The notes under the pieces were generated by a model. The model had not been told where the DNA came from and did not search any database. It saw nothing but the letters and a program-made list of their open reading frames with translations. This document shows positions 51,898-60,375 of a stretch of DNA of 64,000 nucleotides, piece after piece. Source of the DNA: Nocardioides aquaticus. Lineage in GTDB: Bacteria; Actinomycetota; Actinomycetes; Propionibacteriales; Nocardioidaceae. Each line of letters begins with the position of its first letter. Position 1 is the stretch's first letter. The position numbers were made by a program, and so were the translations under genes. The stretch covers positions 3,410,001 through 3,474,000 of the forward strand of contig NZ_CP075371.1 in the NCBI RefSeq assembly GCF_018459925.1, given 5' to 3'.

Positions 51898-52653
51898 TCA
51901 GCCCGGGGTCGGGGCGGTGGCGAGGGGGTCCTCGAGCCCGTCCTCGGCCGGGGTCAGCGGTCCCTGGGCCAGCCGGGTCAGCAGCATCCGGTCGGGTGCC
52001 GGCAGCTCCGCGGCCGACCGCATCCCGGTCAGCACGTCGTCGGGCCGCACCGACGGCACGGTGTGCCGCAGCAGCAGGTCCAGCGTGCTGCCGGGCCGAC
52101 CGGCGTCGTCGACCTCGGCGTCGCCGACCTCCAGGTGCAGCACGGCCGCGCGGCAGTCGAAGGTGCGCAGGCCCTTCTTGGTCATCCGCTCGACCGGCAC
52201 CGACTCCAGGGCGAGGAAGTCGGCCACCCCGGCGCGCGCGGCGTCGACCGGCAGGTCGGTCTCGACCCGCCAGAGGCTGGCCTCGAGCAGCTCGGTCAGG
52301 CCACCGGTCCGCGCGGTGGCGACGTCGGCGACCTCCACCACGTCCAGGCCGGGCGGCAGCGAGCCGGCCAGGGTGCGGGCGACGTCGGCCGGGTCCAGCA
52401 CCTGCGCGAGCCCGATCTCGAGGTACTCCGCCTCGCTGGCGGACCCCGTCGGGGACGCGCCGGCGTAGGAGATGCGCGGGTGCGGGTTGAACCCCGAGGA
52501 GTAGGCCATCGGCACCCGGGCCCGCACGAGCGCGCGCTCGAAGGCGCGGCTGAAGTCACGGTGGCTGGTGAACCTCATCCGGCCGCGCTTGGCGTACCGG
52601 ACGCGGAGCCGCTGGACCGGGGGTGCCTGCTGCTCGGGCTGGGCGCGGCTCAC
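51898..52653 (-). CDS. TIGR03936 family radical SAM-associated protein (DUF2344)
   Basis: The 251-residue protein has the family start VQRLRVRYAKRGRMRFTSHRDFSRAFERALVRA, followed by MAYSSGFNPHPRISYAGASPTG. It usually lies next to TIGR03960 and before rne, and in other bacteria it can be fused to that radical SAM protein. Its role is unknown; tRNA or rRNA modification has been suggested from context. The GTG at 52653 overlaps the stop of the AlkZ-like gene (GTGA), which here separates it from its usual partner. Confidence 0.9.
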   Translation of the reverse strand: MSRAQPEQQAPPVQRLRVRYAKRGRMRFTSHRDFSRAFERALVRARVPMAYSSGFNPHPRISYAGASPTGSASEAEYLEIGLAQVLDPADVARTLAGSLPPGLDVVEVADVATARTGGLTELLEASLWRVETDLPVDAARAGVADFLALESVPVERMTKKGLRTFDCRAAVLHLEVGDAEVDDAGRPGSTLDLLLRHTVPSVRPDDVLTGMRSAAELPAPDRMLLTRLAQGPLTPAEDGLEDPLATAPTPG

Positions 52654-53801
52654 GCGCGGGTCCCGAGGTCGTCTCGTGCTGCCTTCATCGCCGGTGAAGG
52701 GTAGACCGTCCCGACCCGCTCCCCCGACAACCAGGCGGTCAGCCGCTCGGCCTCGGCGTCCAGGGCACGCCGACCGTCGGCCGGTACGTCGGTCAGCAGG
52801 CTGGGGACGACGACGCCGTCGGGGTCCTGCACCCAGGTCCCGACCACCCGGCCGTCCACCCACGCGGTGGTGCCGGCGTTGCCGTTGCGGTCGAAGACCT
52901 GGGGGCCGAGGTCGCCGAGGTGGAAGTCGCGCTCCTTCCAGCCCATCACGGTCGGGTCGAGCACCGGCAGCAGCGCCGCCCACGGGCCGACCTCCGGCGC
53001 GGGCTCCTCGTCGCCGGGCAGGACCCAGGCCGGGCGACCGTCCTCGAGGGCGACCTCGACGGCACCGAGGTCGTCGAGCGGCCGTCCGACCAGCCCCTTC
53101 GTGCCCCCGAGCCACCAGACCAGGTCGGTGGTGGTCCCCGGCCCGAAGCGGGCGAGCCAGCGCCGCACCAGCTCGGCCCAGCCGTCCTCGACGGTCGCGG
53201 GCGCCGGGACCTCGCCCAACCAGTGCTCCATGGCCGTCCACCGCGGCCGGGAGACCCGCCAGTGACCGGTGTTGGTGCCGCGGACGACGTCGGCGGTGAG
53301 ACCGAGGTGGGTCAGGACCCGCGAGTGCAGGCCGTCGTCGCCGGGCAGGACCGGGCGCACCTCCGCGGCGGTCAGGCCGTCGGGGTGGGCGCGGAGGTGG
53401 TCGAGCACCCGCCCCCGCGCGTCGCGGAGCCACGCCTCGCCGTCGACGGCCACGCCGAGCGTGACGACCTCCTTGGCCAGGCGCGCCCCCTCGGCCGCGG
53501 CGACCCGGGCCGAGGCGCTCCCCCACGCGGCGGGCAGCAGGTCGCGGGGGAAGCCGAAGAGGGTGCGCCGCATGGCCAGCTGCTTGACCACCGCCCGGTC
53601 CTCGTGGAGGACCCGCTCCACGTCCTCGCGACCGACGTCGGCGCGCGCGGCGACCGACAGGTGCACCGTGGCCGGCTCCGTGGCGTGCAGCACCACCACG
53701 GAGCGCACCGCCTCCTCGACCGAGCCGACCCGGTGGTCCGGGGCGACCGCGTGGCGTCGGGCGAGCCGGTGCCGGCGCTCGCGGTCGGTGACGGTGCGCA
53801 C
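52650..53801 (-). CDS. Winged-helix DNA-binding protein (HTH_42 / AlkZ-like)
   Basis: The 383-residue protein belongs to the HTH_42 superfamily: RRHRLARRHAVAPDHRVGS at the start, VVKQLAMRRTLFGFPRDLLP in the lesion-pocket region, a winged-helix WRVSRPRW segment and a C-terminal barrel with VFDRNGNAGTTAWVDGRVVG. AlkZ members unhook DNA crosslinks; the QLAM sequence stands where AlkZ has a QxQ-type motif, so activity could differ. It is inserted between the two radical SAM-associated genes and coupled to TIGR03936 by GTGA, a 7-bp gap after TIGR03960. Confidence 0.82.
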   Translation of the reverse strand: MRTVTDRERRHRLARRHAVAPDHRVGSVEEAVRSVVVLHATEPATVHLSVAARADVGREDVERVLHEDRAVVKQLAMRRTLFGFPRDLLPAAWGSASARVAAAEGARLAKEVVTLGVAVDGEAWLRDARGRVLDHLRAHPDGLTAAEVRPVLPGDDGLHSRVLTHLGLTADVVRGTNTGHWRVSRPRWTAMEHWLGEVPAPATVEDGWAELVRRWLARFGPGTTTDLVWWLGGTKGLVGRPLDDLGAVEVALEDGRPAWVLPGDEEPAPEVGPWAALLPVLDPTVMGWKERDFHLGDLGPQVFDRNGNAGTTAWVDGRVVGTWVQDPDGVVVPSLLTDVPADGRRALDAEAERLTAWLSGERVGTVYPSPAMKAARDDLGTRA

Positions 53802-53808
53802 GGACCGG

Positions 53809-55767
53809 TCAGACCACCGCGAGCGGCAGCAGCCGCTGCCCGGTCGGCCCGATCTGGATGTCGGTGCCCATCTCCGGGCACACCCCGCAGTCGTAGCAGG
53901 GCGTCCAGCGGCAGTCCTCGACCTCGCCGGCGGGGCCGTCGGGGTCGTCGCCGGCGGCGAGGGCGTCCTCCCAGTCCGACCAGAGCCAGTCCTTGTCCAG
54001 GCCGGAGTCCAGGTGGTCCCAGGGCAGGACCTCGTCCTGCTCGCGGCCGCGGACCGTGTACCAGTCGAGATCGACCCCGGTGCCGGCCAGGCCGACCTCG
54101 GCGGCGGCGACCCACCGGTCGTAGCTGAAGTGCTCGCTCCAGCCGTCGAAGCGACCGCCGGCGCGCCAGGACTCCTCGATCACCGCACCCACGCGGCGGT
54201 CGCCGCGCGAGAGCAGTCCCTCGACGATGCCGGGGCGGCCGTCGTGGTAGCGGAACCCGATCGCCCGGGCGTACTTCTTGTCCGCGCGGACGTCCTCGCG
54301 CAGCTTGCGCAGCCGCTCGTCGGTTGTCTCGTGGTCGAGCTGCTGGGCCCACTGGAAGGGCGTGTGCGGCTTGGGCACGAACCCACCGATCGAGACGGTG
54401 CAGCGGATGTCGTTGCGCCCCGAGACCTCGCGACCGGTGGCGATGACGCGCTTGGCCAGCTCGGCGATCTCGAGGACGTCCTCGTCGGTCTCGGTGGGCA
54501 GCCCGCACATGAAGTACAGCTTCACCTGGCGCCAGCCGTGGGAGTACGCCGTCGCGACGGTGTCGATCAGGTCGTCGACGGAGACCATCTTGTTGATCAC
54601 CTTGCGCATCCGCTCCGAGCCGCCCTCGGGGGCGAAGGTCAGCCCCGAGCGGCGGCCGTTGCGGGAGAACTCGTTGGCCAGGGTGATGTTGAAGGCGTCG
54701 ACCCGGGTGCTCGGCAGCGACAGCGAGACGTTCGTGCCCTCGTAGCGGTCGGCGAGGTCGGTGGCCATCTCGCCGATCTCGGTGTGGTCCGCCGAGCTCA
54801 GGGAGAGCAGGCCGACCTCCTCGAAGCCGGAGGCGCGGATGCCGTTCTCGACCATCGCGCCGATGGTGCTGATGGAGCGCTCTCGCACCGGGCGGGTGAT
54901 CATCCCGGCCTGGCAGAAGCGGCAGCCGCGCGTGCAGCCGCGGAAGATCTCGACCGAGAAGCGCTCGTGGACGGTCTCGGCCAGCGGGACCAGCGGCTTG
55001 GCCGGGTACGGCCAGGCGTCCAGGTCCATCAGCGTGTGCTTGGTGACGCGGTAGGGGATGCCGGGCCGGTTCGGCACGACCGCCTCGATCGCGCCGTCCT
55101 CGCCGTAGGTGACGTCGTAGAACCGCGGCACGTAGACGCTGCCGAGCATGGCCAGGCGACGCAGCAGCTCCTCGCGACCGCCCGGGCGGCCCTCGCCCTT
55201 CCACTCGCGGATCACGTCGGAGATCAGCAGCACCGCCTGCTCCCCGTCGCCGAGGACGGCGGCGTCGATGAAGTCGGCGACCGGCTCGGGGTTGAAGGCG
55301 GCGTGCCCGCCGCCGAGCACGATCGGCTCGTCCTCGCCGCGGTCGACCGCGTGCAGGGCGATCCCGGCCAGGTCGAGGGCGTTGAGCATGTTGGTGTAGC
55401 CGAGCTCGGTGGCGAAGCTGATCCCGAGCACGTCGAAGTCGCGCACCGCACGGTGGCCGTCGACGGTGAACTGCGGGATCTGCTCCTCGCGCATGACGGC
55501 CTCCATGTCCGGCCACACCGCATAGGTGCGCTCGGCGAGGATCCAGTCGCGCTCGTTGAGCACCTCGTAGAGGATCTGCACCCCCTGGTTGGGCAGGCCG
55601 ACCTCGTAGGCGTCGGGGTACATCAGCGACCAGCGCACGGTCTCCTCGCCCTCAGGGGCGCAGTCCCAGTCCTTCACCGTCGAGTTCAGCTCGCCGCCGA
55701 CGTACTGGATCGGCTTGGAGACCGACGACAGGCGGGGCTCGAGTCGGGGGAAGAGCGACGCAGTCAT
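53809..55767 (-). CDS. TIGR03960 family B12-binding-type radical SAM protein
   Basis: The 652-residue enzyme has an N-terminal cobalamin-binding-like Rossmann domain (WSLMYPDAYEVGLPNQGVQ, FDVLGISFATELGYTNML, PIVLGGGHAAFNPEP). The radical SAM domain has the cluster motif FRGCTRGCRFCQAG, and a C-terminal Cys-rich stretch (CRWTPCYDCGVCPEMG) follows. Function is unknown, but the conserved link with TIGR03936 and rne suggests RNA or ribosome modification. The ATG at 55767 was chosen because TACCCT (55780-55775) lies 7 nt upstream. If it truly binds cobalamin it is a local consumer of the vitamin imported by the 16664-22389 operon. Confidence 0.93.
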   Translation of the reverse strand: MTASLFPRLEPRLSSVSKPIQYVGGELNSTVKDWDCAPEGEETVRWSLMYPDAYEVGLPNQGVQILYEVLNERDWILAERTYAVWPDMEAVMREEQIPQFTVDGHRAVRDFDVLGISFATELGYTNMLNALDLAGIALHAVDRGEDEPIVLGGGHAAFNPEPVADFIDAAVLGDGEQAVLLISDVIREWKGEGRPGGREELLRRLAMLGSVYVPRFYDVTYGEDGAIEAVVPNRPGIPYRVTKHTLMDLDAWPYPAKPLVPLAETVHERFSVEIFRGCTRGCRFCQAGMITRPVRERSISTIGAMVENGIRASGFEEVGLLSLSSADHTEIGEMATDLADRYEGTNVSLSLPSTRVDAFNITLANEFSRNGRRSGLTFAPEGGSERMRKVINKMVSVDDLIDTVATAYSHGWRQVKLYFMCGLPTETDEDVLEIAELAKRVIATGREVSGRNDIRCTVSIGGFVPKPHTPFQWAQQLDHETTDERLRKLREDVRADKKYARAIGFRYHDGRPGIVEGLLSRGDRRVGAVIEESWRAGGRFDGWSEHFSYDRWVAAAEVGLAGTGVDLDWYTVRGREQDEVLPWDHLDSGLDKDWLWSDWEDALAAGDDPDGPAGEVEDCRWTPCYDCGVCPEMGTDIQIGPTGQRLLPLAVV

Positions 55768-55922
55768 GCGGGACAGGGTACGGCGGGGCGGCGCACCGGA
55801 CGAACCCCGGCAGCGTGGGAGCCCGTGGCCAGGACCAAGGCCTCGTGGGTGACGCCGGTCACGCGCGACTACCGTGGGGCTCCCCCGGCGCACCCCTGCC
55901 GCCGTCTCTCTCGGAGGTCCGC
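55768..55922. promoter_or_regulatory. Divergent promoter region (TIGR03960 / beta-helix protein)
   Basis: On the minus strand TACCCT (55780-55775) precedes the ATG at 55767 by 7 nt (leaderless). On the plus strand TACCGT (55870-55875) is a -10 candidate and GGAGG (55913-55917) is the ribosome site for the ATG at 55923. No -35 box is convincing. Confidence 0.5.
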
Positions 55923-57866
55923 ATGACCCGCCCGCCCACGCACCGCCCGCGCCGTCGCGCCGTCCCGGCCGTGGCCGCCCTCGCCGCGGTGGCCACCGTG
56001 CTGGCCGGCCTGGTGGGCACCGGCCCGGCGGCCGGAGCCGCCCCAGCGACCGCGCCGGTCGCCGCGCCGGCCGGGACCCCCGCCGGGCGCGCGGACCTGG
56101 GCCCCCAGGTGCTGGTCTTCGACCCGAGCATGCCCACCGCCGAGATCCAGGCCGCCGCCGACCGCATCGCCGCGCAGCAGGTCGACGACGAGATGGGCAC
56201 GGGGCGCTGGAGCATGCTGTTCCTGCCCGGCACCTACGGCACCGACGAGGAGCCGCTCCAGATCCAGGTCGGCTACTACACCGAGGTCGCGGGCCTGGGC
56301 GCGTCCCCGTCGGACGTCGTGATCAACGGCAAGGTCGAGGTCTACAACCGGTGCCGACCCGACGGCGAGGGCGGCACCAGCTGCATCGCGCTGGACAACT
56401 TCTGGCGCACCCTGTCCAACCTCACGATCGACGTCAACGGCACCGGCCAGGACGGCTGCCGGCAGACGGCGAACTTCTGGGCCGCCTCGCAGGCGGCCTC
56501 GCTGCGCCGCGTCGACGTGGTCGGCGGGACCCTGTCGCTGATGGACTACTGCACGGCCGGGCCCCAGTTCGCCAGCGGCGGGTTCCTGGCCGACTCCCGC
56601 GCCGGCGAGGTCGTCAACGGCTCCCAGCAGCAGTACCTCACCCGCAACGCGGAGATCGGCTCCTGGTCCAACGGCGTCTGGAACCAGGTCTTCTCCGGCG
56701 TCGTCGGCGCTCCCGACGACACGACCTTCCCGGACCCGCCCTACACCACCCTCGACGAGACCCCGGTCAGCCGCGAGAAGCCCTACCTCGTCGCCACGCC
56801 GCGGGGCGGGTACGCCGTGCGCGTGCCGGACGCCGCCCGCGACACCCGGGGTCCGAGCTGGACCGGCGCCGCCGCCCCGGGCCGTACGATCCCGCTCTCG
56901 CGGTTCCACGTCGCCCGGCCCGGTGAGCCCGTGCGCCGGATCAACCGCGAGCTCGCCCGGGGCCGCCACCTGCTGCTGACGCCCGGCCTCTACGACGTCG
57001 CGCGGCCGATCGAGGTGAGACGTCCGGGCACCGTGGTGCTCGGGATGGGTCACGCCACGCTGACCGCCGTCGACGGCGCGGTGCCGATGCGGGTGCGCGA
57101 CCGGGCCGGCACCGTCGTGGCCGGGGTGACCATCGACGCCGGCGAGGAGCTGTCGCCCACCCTGCTCGCCGTCGGGCGCCCGCGCGGCGGGGAGGACCGG
57201 CGCCGTCACGACGGCCCGCGGCGTTCCTCGGCGAAGGACCCGCTGACGCTCAGCGACGTCTACTTCCGGGTCGGCGGGCCCCACGTCGGCAAGGCCGACG
57301 TGTCGATGCGCGTCGACGCCGACCACGTGCTGGTGGACCACACGTGGGTGTGGCGCGCCGACCACGGGGTGGAGGACTTCACCGCGGGCGTGCGCGGCGA
57401 CACCGACCGGTGGAACACCAACATCGGACGCACCGGGGTCGTCGTCACCGGCGACCACGTCACCGCGACCGGGTTGTTCGTGGAGCACTACCAGCGGTTC
57501 AACACCGTCTGGCGGGGCGAGCACGGCCGGGTCGTGCTCTACCAGAACGAGCTGCCGTACGACCCGCCGACGCAGGCGGACTGGCAACGGCCCGACGGCA
57601 CCCTGGGCTGGGCCGGGTACAAGGTGGCCGACGACGTGCGTCGTCACGAGCTGTGGGGAGGCGGGTCCTACGTCTTCAACCGCAACAACCCCGACATCGT
57701 CTCCGCCCGCGGCTTCGAGGTGCCGGTGACCCGCGGCGTGCGGATGCACCACCTGCTGACGGTCAACCTCGACGCGGGCACCATCCGCCACGTCGTCAAC
57801 GACACCGGCGACCAGGTCGACGCGACACGCTCCGGTCAGCCCAGCTACGTCCCCGAGTTCCCCTGA
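55923..57866 (+). CDS. Secreted right-handed beta-helix protein (pectin-lyase-like fold)
   Basis: The 647-residue exported protein has an N-terminal Arg-rich signal peptide (RRRAVPAVAALAAVATVLAGL, cut near AAG). It then reads as repeated short strands: MLFLPGTYGTDEEPLQIQVG, TSCIALDNFWRTLSNLTIDV, NGVWNQVFSGVVGAPDD, LLLTPGLYDVARPIEVRRPG, ADHVLVDHTWVWRADHG and VFNRNNPDIVS. The whole looks like two linked beta-helix lobes. It resembles secreted actinomycete proteins that databases name loosely (adenylyl cyclase, discoidin-type). Polysaccharide hydrolase or lyase action is likely, but the catalytic residues and substrate are not known to me. The start is supported by GGAGG 5 nt upstream. Confidence 0.75.
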   Translation: MTRPPTHRPRRRAVPAVAALAAVATVLAGLVGTGPAAGAAPATAPVAAPAGTPAGRADLGPQVLVFDPSMPTAEIQAAADRIAAQQVDDEMGTGRWSMLFLPGTYGTDEEPLQIQVGYYTEVAGLGASPSDVVINGKVEVYNRCRPDGEGGTSCIALDNFWRTLSNLTIDVNGTGQDGCRQTANFWAASQAASLRRVDVVGGTLSLMDYCTAGPQFASGGFLADSRAGEVVNGSQQQYLTRNAEIGSWSNGVWNQVFSGVVGAPDDTTFPDPPYTTLDETPVSREKPYLVATPRGGYAVRVPDAARDTRGPSWTGAAAPGRTIPLSRFHVARPGEPVRRINRELARGRHLLLTPGLYDVARPIEVRRPGTVVLGMGHATLTAVDGAVPMRVRDRAGTVVAGVTIDAGEELSPTLLAVGRPRGGEDRRRHDGPRRSSAKDPLTLSDVYFRVGGPHVGKADVSMRVDADHVLVDHTWVWRADHGVEDFTAGVRGDTDRWNTNIGRTGVVVTGDHVTATGLFVEHYQRFNTVWRGEHGRVVLYQNELPYDPPTQADWQRPDGTLGWAGYKVADDVRRHELWGGGSYVFNRNNPDIVSARGFEVPVTRGVRMHHLLTVNLDAGTIRHVVNDTGDQVDATRSGQPSYVPEFP

Positions 57867-57897
57867 CCGGGCCGGCCGGCATGGTTGCCTGGACCCC

Positions 57898-59127
57898 ATG
57901 GACCAGCGCGGCCTCGTCATCCACGAGCACCGGATCACCGTCCCCCTCGACCACGACCACCCCGGTGACGGCCCCGGCGAGACCCTCGAGGTCTTCGCCC
58001 GGGTCGTCGCCGCCCCGGACGGCGGCGACCGGCCGTACCTGCTGTTCCTCCAGGGCGGACCCGGACAGGAGGCGCCGCGCCCGGTGCACGACCCGGCGAC
58101 GCCCGGCTGGCTCCCGCGGGCGCTGGCCGACTACCGGGTGGTCATGCTCGACCAGCGCGGCACCGGCCTGTCGACGCCGTACGGCGGTCCCGGCCCGGAC
58201 CCCGCCGCCGACGCCGCCCGCCTGACGCACCTGCGGGCCGACAGCATCGTGCGCGACGCCGAGTGCCTGCGCGAGCACCTCGGTGCGGAGCGTTGGAGCG
58301 TGCTGGGGCAGTCGTTCGGCGGCTTCTGCGTCCTGCACTACCTCTCCACCGCAGCGGGCAGCCTGACCGAGGCGTTCGTGACCGGCGGGCTGAGCCCGGT
58401 CGGGCGACGTCCCGAGGACGTGTACGCCGCGACGTGGGAGGTCCAGCTCGCGCTCGACGCGCGCTACCACCGGCAGTTCCCGGGCGACCGGGACCGGCTC
58501 GCCCGGCTGCTCGACCGCTGCGACGCCGGGGAGGTGCTGACACCGGCCGGGCACCCGGTCAGCCGCCGGCTGATGCGCACCGTCGGCAACGCGCTGGGGA
58601 TGGACGGCGGCGCCGAGAAGGTCCACCACCTGCTCGAGCGGGACCACCGCTCCCCCGCCTTCCGCCACGACCTGGCCGCGGCGTTCCCGTTCCAGGCCCG
58701 CAACCCGCTCTACGCCCTGGTCCACGAGTCGAGCTACGCCGACGGTCACCCGACGTCGTGGGCCGCTCACCGCACGGCACCCGCGGAGGCCACCGCACCG
58801 GACTCCCTGGTGCTCTCGGGCGAGCACCTCTTCCCCTGGCACTTCACCGACGACGCCGCGCTGGCGCCCTGGCGGGAGGTCGCCGACCTGCTCGCCGACC
58901 ACCCCTGGCCGCGGCTCTACGACGCCGACGCCCTGCGTACGGCCGACGTCCCCGTCGCGGCCGCGGTCTACGCCGACGACCCGTTCGTGGTGCGCGGCTT
59001 CTCGGAGGAGACCGCGGCGCTGCTGCCACGCGGGCGGACCTGGCTGACCAACGAGTACCTGCACAACGGGCTGCGCGACCCCCGCGTCCTGGACCGGCTG
59101 ATCGACCTCACCCGGGGCCGTGCCTGA
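57898..59127 (+). CDS. Alpha/beta hydrolase, S33 prolyl aminopeptidase family
   Basis: The 409-residue enzyme has the S33 layout: oxyanion PYLLFLQGGPGQEAP, then RVVMLDQRGTGLST, the nucleophile elbow LGQSFGGFCVLHYLS, a large cap domain, and Asp and His near VAAAVYADDPFV and TNEYLHNGLRDP. Peptides with N-terminal proline are the usual substrates of this group; related proteins act on other small esters. It lies 31 bp after the beta-helix gene and may be read with it, though no functional link is evident. Confidence 0.9.
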   Translation: MDQRGLVIHEHRITVPLDHDHPGDGPGETLEVFARVVAAPDGGDRPYLLFLQGGPGQEAPRPVHDPATPGWLPRALADYRVVMLDQRGTGLSTPYGGPGPDPAADAARLTHLRADSIVRDAECLREHLGAERWSVLGQSFGGFCVLHYLSTAAGSLTEAFVTGGLSPVGRRPEDVYAATWEVQLALDARYHRQFPGDRDRLARLLDRCDAGEVLTPAGHPVSRRLMRTVGNALGMDGGAEKVHHLLERDHRSPAFRHDLAAAFPFQARNPLYALVHESSYADGHPTSWAAHRTAPAEATAPDSLVLSGEHLFPWHFTDDAALAPWREVADLLADHPWPRLYDADALRTADVPVAAAVYADDPFVVRGFSEETAALLPRGRTWLTNEYLHNGLRDPRVLDRLIDLTRGRA

Positions 59128-59199
59128 CGGTCTGGTGTCCGCGAGCGCCACCTCGACGCGCCGCAACCGTCATCTGGGCTGTCCGGGAGCGTCATCGCG

Positions 59200-60375
59200 T
59201 CAGGCGCGGACGAGGACCCGCGAGGGCGGGCGCATGCGGGCCTGGCGGCCCGAGGCCGAGCGCAGGTGGATGTTCTGCAGGAGGCCCACGGCGAGCATCC
59301 CGGCGAACATCGAGCTGCCGCCGTAGGAGACGAACGGCAGCGGGACCCCGGTGACCGGCATGATGCCCAGGCACATGCCGATGTTCTGGAAGGCCTGGAA
59401 GCCGAACCAGCAGGCGATGCCCGCCGCGGCGATCCGGCCGAAGAGGTCGTCGGCGTTGGCGGCGATGACCAGGGCCCGCCACAGCACGACGGCCAGCAGC
59501 AGGATCACCAGGCCGGCACCGAGCAGGCCGAGCTCCTCACCGGCGACGGTGAAGACGAAGTCGGTGTGCTGCTCGGGCACGAAGCCGGCCCGGGTCTGCG
59601 AGCCGTCGAAGAGGCCCTGGCCGAGGAGGCCGCCGTTGCCGACCGCGATCCGGGCCTGCTCGACGTTGTAGCCGGCGCCCTGGGGGTCGAGGTCGGGGTC
59701 GGTGAAGGCCAGGAACCGGTCGACCTGGTAGTCGGCCAGCAGCCCGAACGCCACCGCCGCGGCCGCCGCGGTCACGCCGCCGCCGGCCAGCAGGGCCAGC
59801 CAGCGCCGCGGGGCGCCGGAGACCGCGAGCACGCCGAAGACGGTCGCGGTCAGCACCAGCATCGTGCCGAGGTCGGGCTGGGCCAGGATCAGCACGGCCG
59901 GGACGCCGGCCACGGCCAGCATCAGCGCGACGTCCTTGAGCCCGACCCGCGCCCGCCACCGGCCCTCGGTGCGCTCGGCGACGACGAGCGCCATCCCGAT
60001 CACCACCGCCAGCTTGGCGAACTCCGAGGGCTGGACCGACAGCCCGCCGAGCATCAGCCAGGAGCGCGAGCCGTTGATCGTCGTGCCCATCACCAGCACG
60101 AGCACCAGGCCGATGGCCGAGGCGACGTAGACCAGCGGCGCCAGGATGCGCACCCACCGGTGGTCGACGACGAGCACGACGGTGAGCAGGACCAGGCCCA
60201 CGCCGACGTTGACCACCTGGCGGATGACGTAGCCGTCGCCCGCCGTGGCGTCCGACCCGCTGGTGGCCGACCAGACCAGCAGGCAGCCCAGCACCGACAG
60301 GGCCAGGACGCTGCCGAGCAGCAGCCAGTCGATCCCAGGGACCCGCAGGCCGCGGGCGGGGGGCACGGAGCTCAT
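59200..60375 (-). CDS. rodA: Peptidoglycan glycosyltransferase RodA (SEDS family)
   Basis: RodA polymerises glycan strands for lateral wall growth with PBP2. The 391-residue protein has ten predicted membrane spans and SEDS motifs such as NGSRSWLMLGGLSVQPSEFAKLA, QPDLGTMLVL, VEQARIAVGNGGLLGQGLFDGSQT and PVTGVPLPFVSYGGSSM. The ATG at 60375 overlaps the mrdA stop (ATGA). It was named RodA, not FtsW, because the operon is mreC-mreD-mrdA-rodA. Its stop is followed by 72 bp without a clear hairpin before the convergent hydrolase gene. Confidence 0.94.
   Translation of the reverse strand: MSSVPPARGLRVPGIDWLLLGSVLALSVLGCLLVWSATSGSDATAGDGYVIRQVVNVGVGLVLLTVVLVVDHRWVRILAPLVYVASAIGLVLVLVMGTTINGSRSWLMLGGLSVQPSEFAKLAVVIGMALVVAERTEGRWRARVGLKDVALMLAVAGVPAVLILAQPDLGTMLVLTATVFGVLAVSGAPRRWLALLAGGGVTAAAAAVAFGLLADYQVDRFLAFTDPDLDPQGAGYNVEQARIAVGNGGLLGQGLFDGSQTRAGFVPEQHTDFVFTVAGEELGLLGAGLVILLLAVVLWRALVIAANADDLFGRIAAAGIACWFGFQAFQNIGMCLGIMPVTGVPLPFVSYGGSSMFAGMLAVGLLQNIHLRSASGRQARMRPPSRVLVRA

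Noticed and set aside
49779..52490. Very long open frame antisense to rne
   Set aside because: It arises from GC-rich codon bias and Ala/Gly/Val repeats on the other strand; it has no family match, no ribosome site and crosses the rne leader and the TIGR03936 gene.
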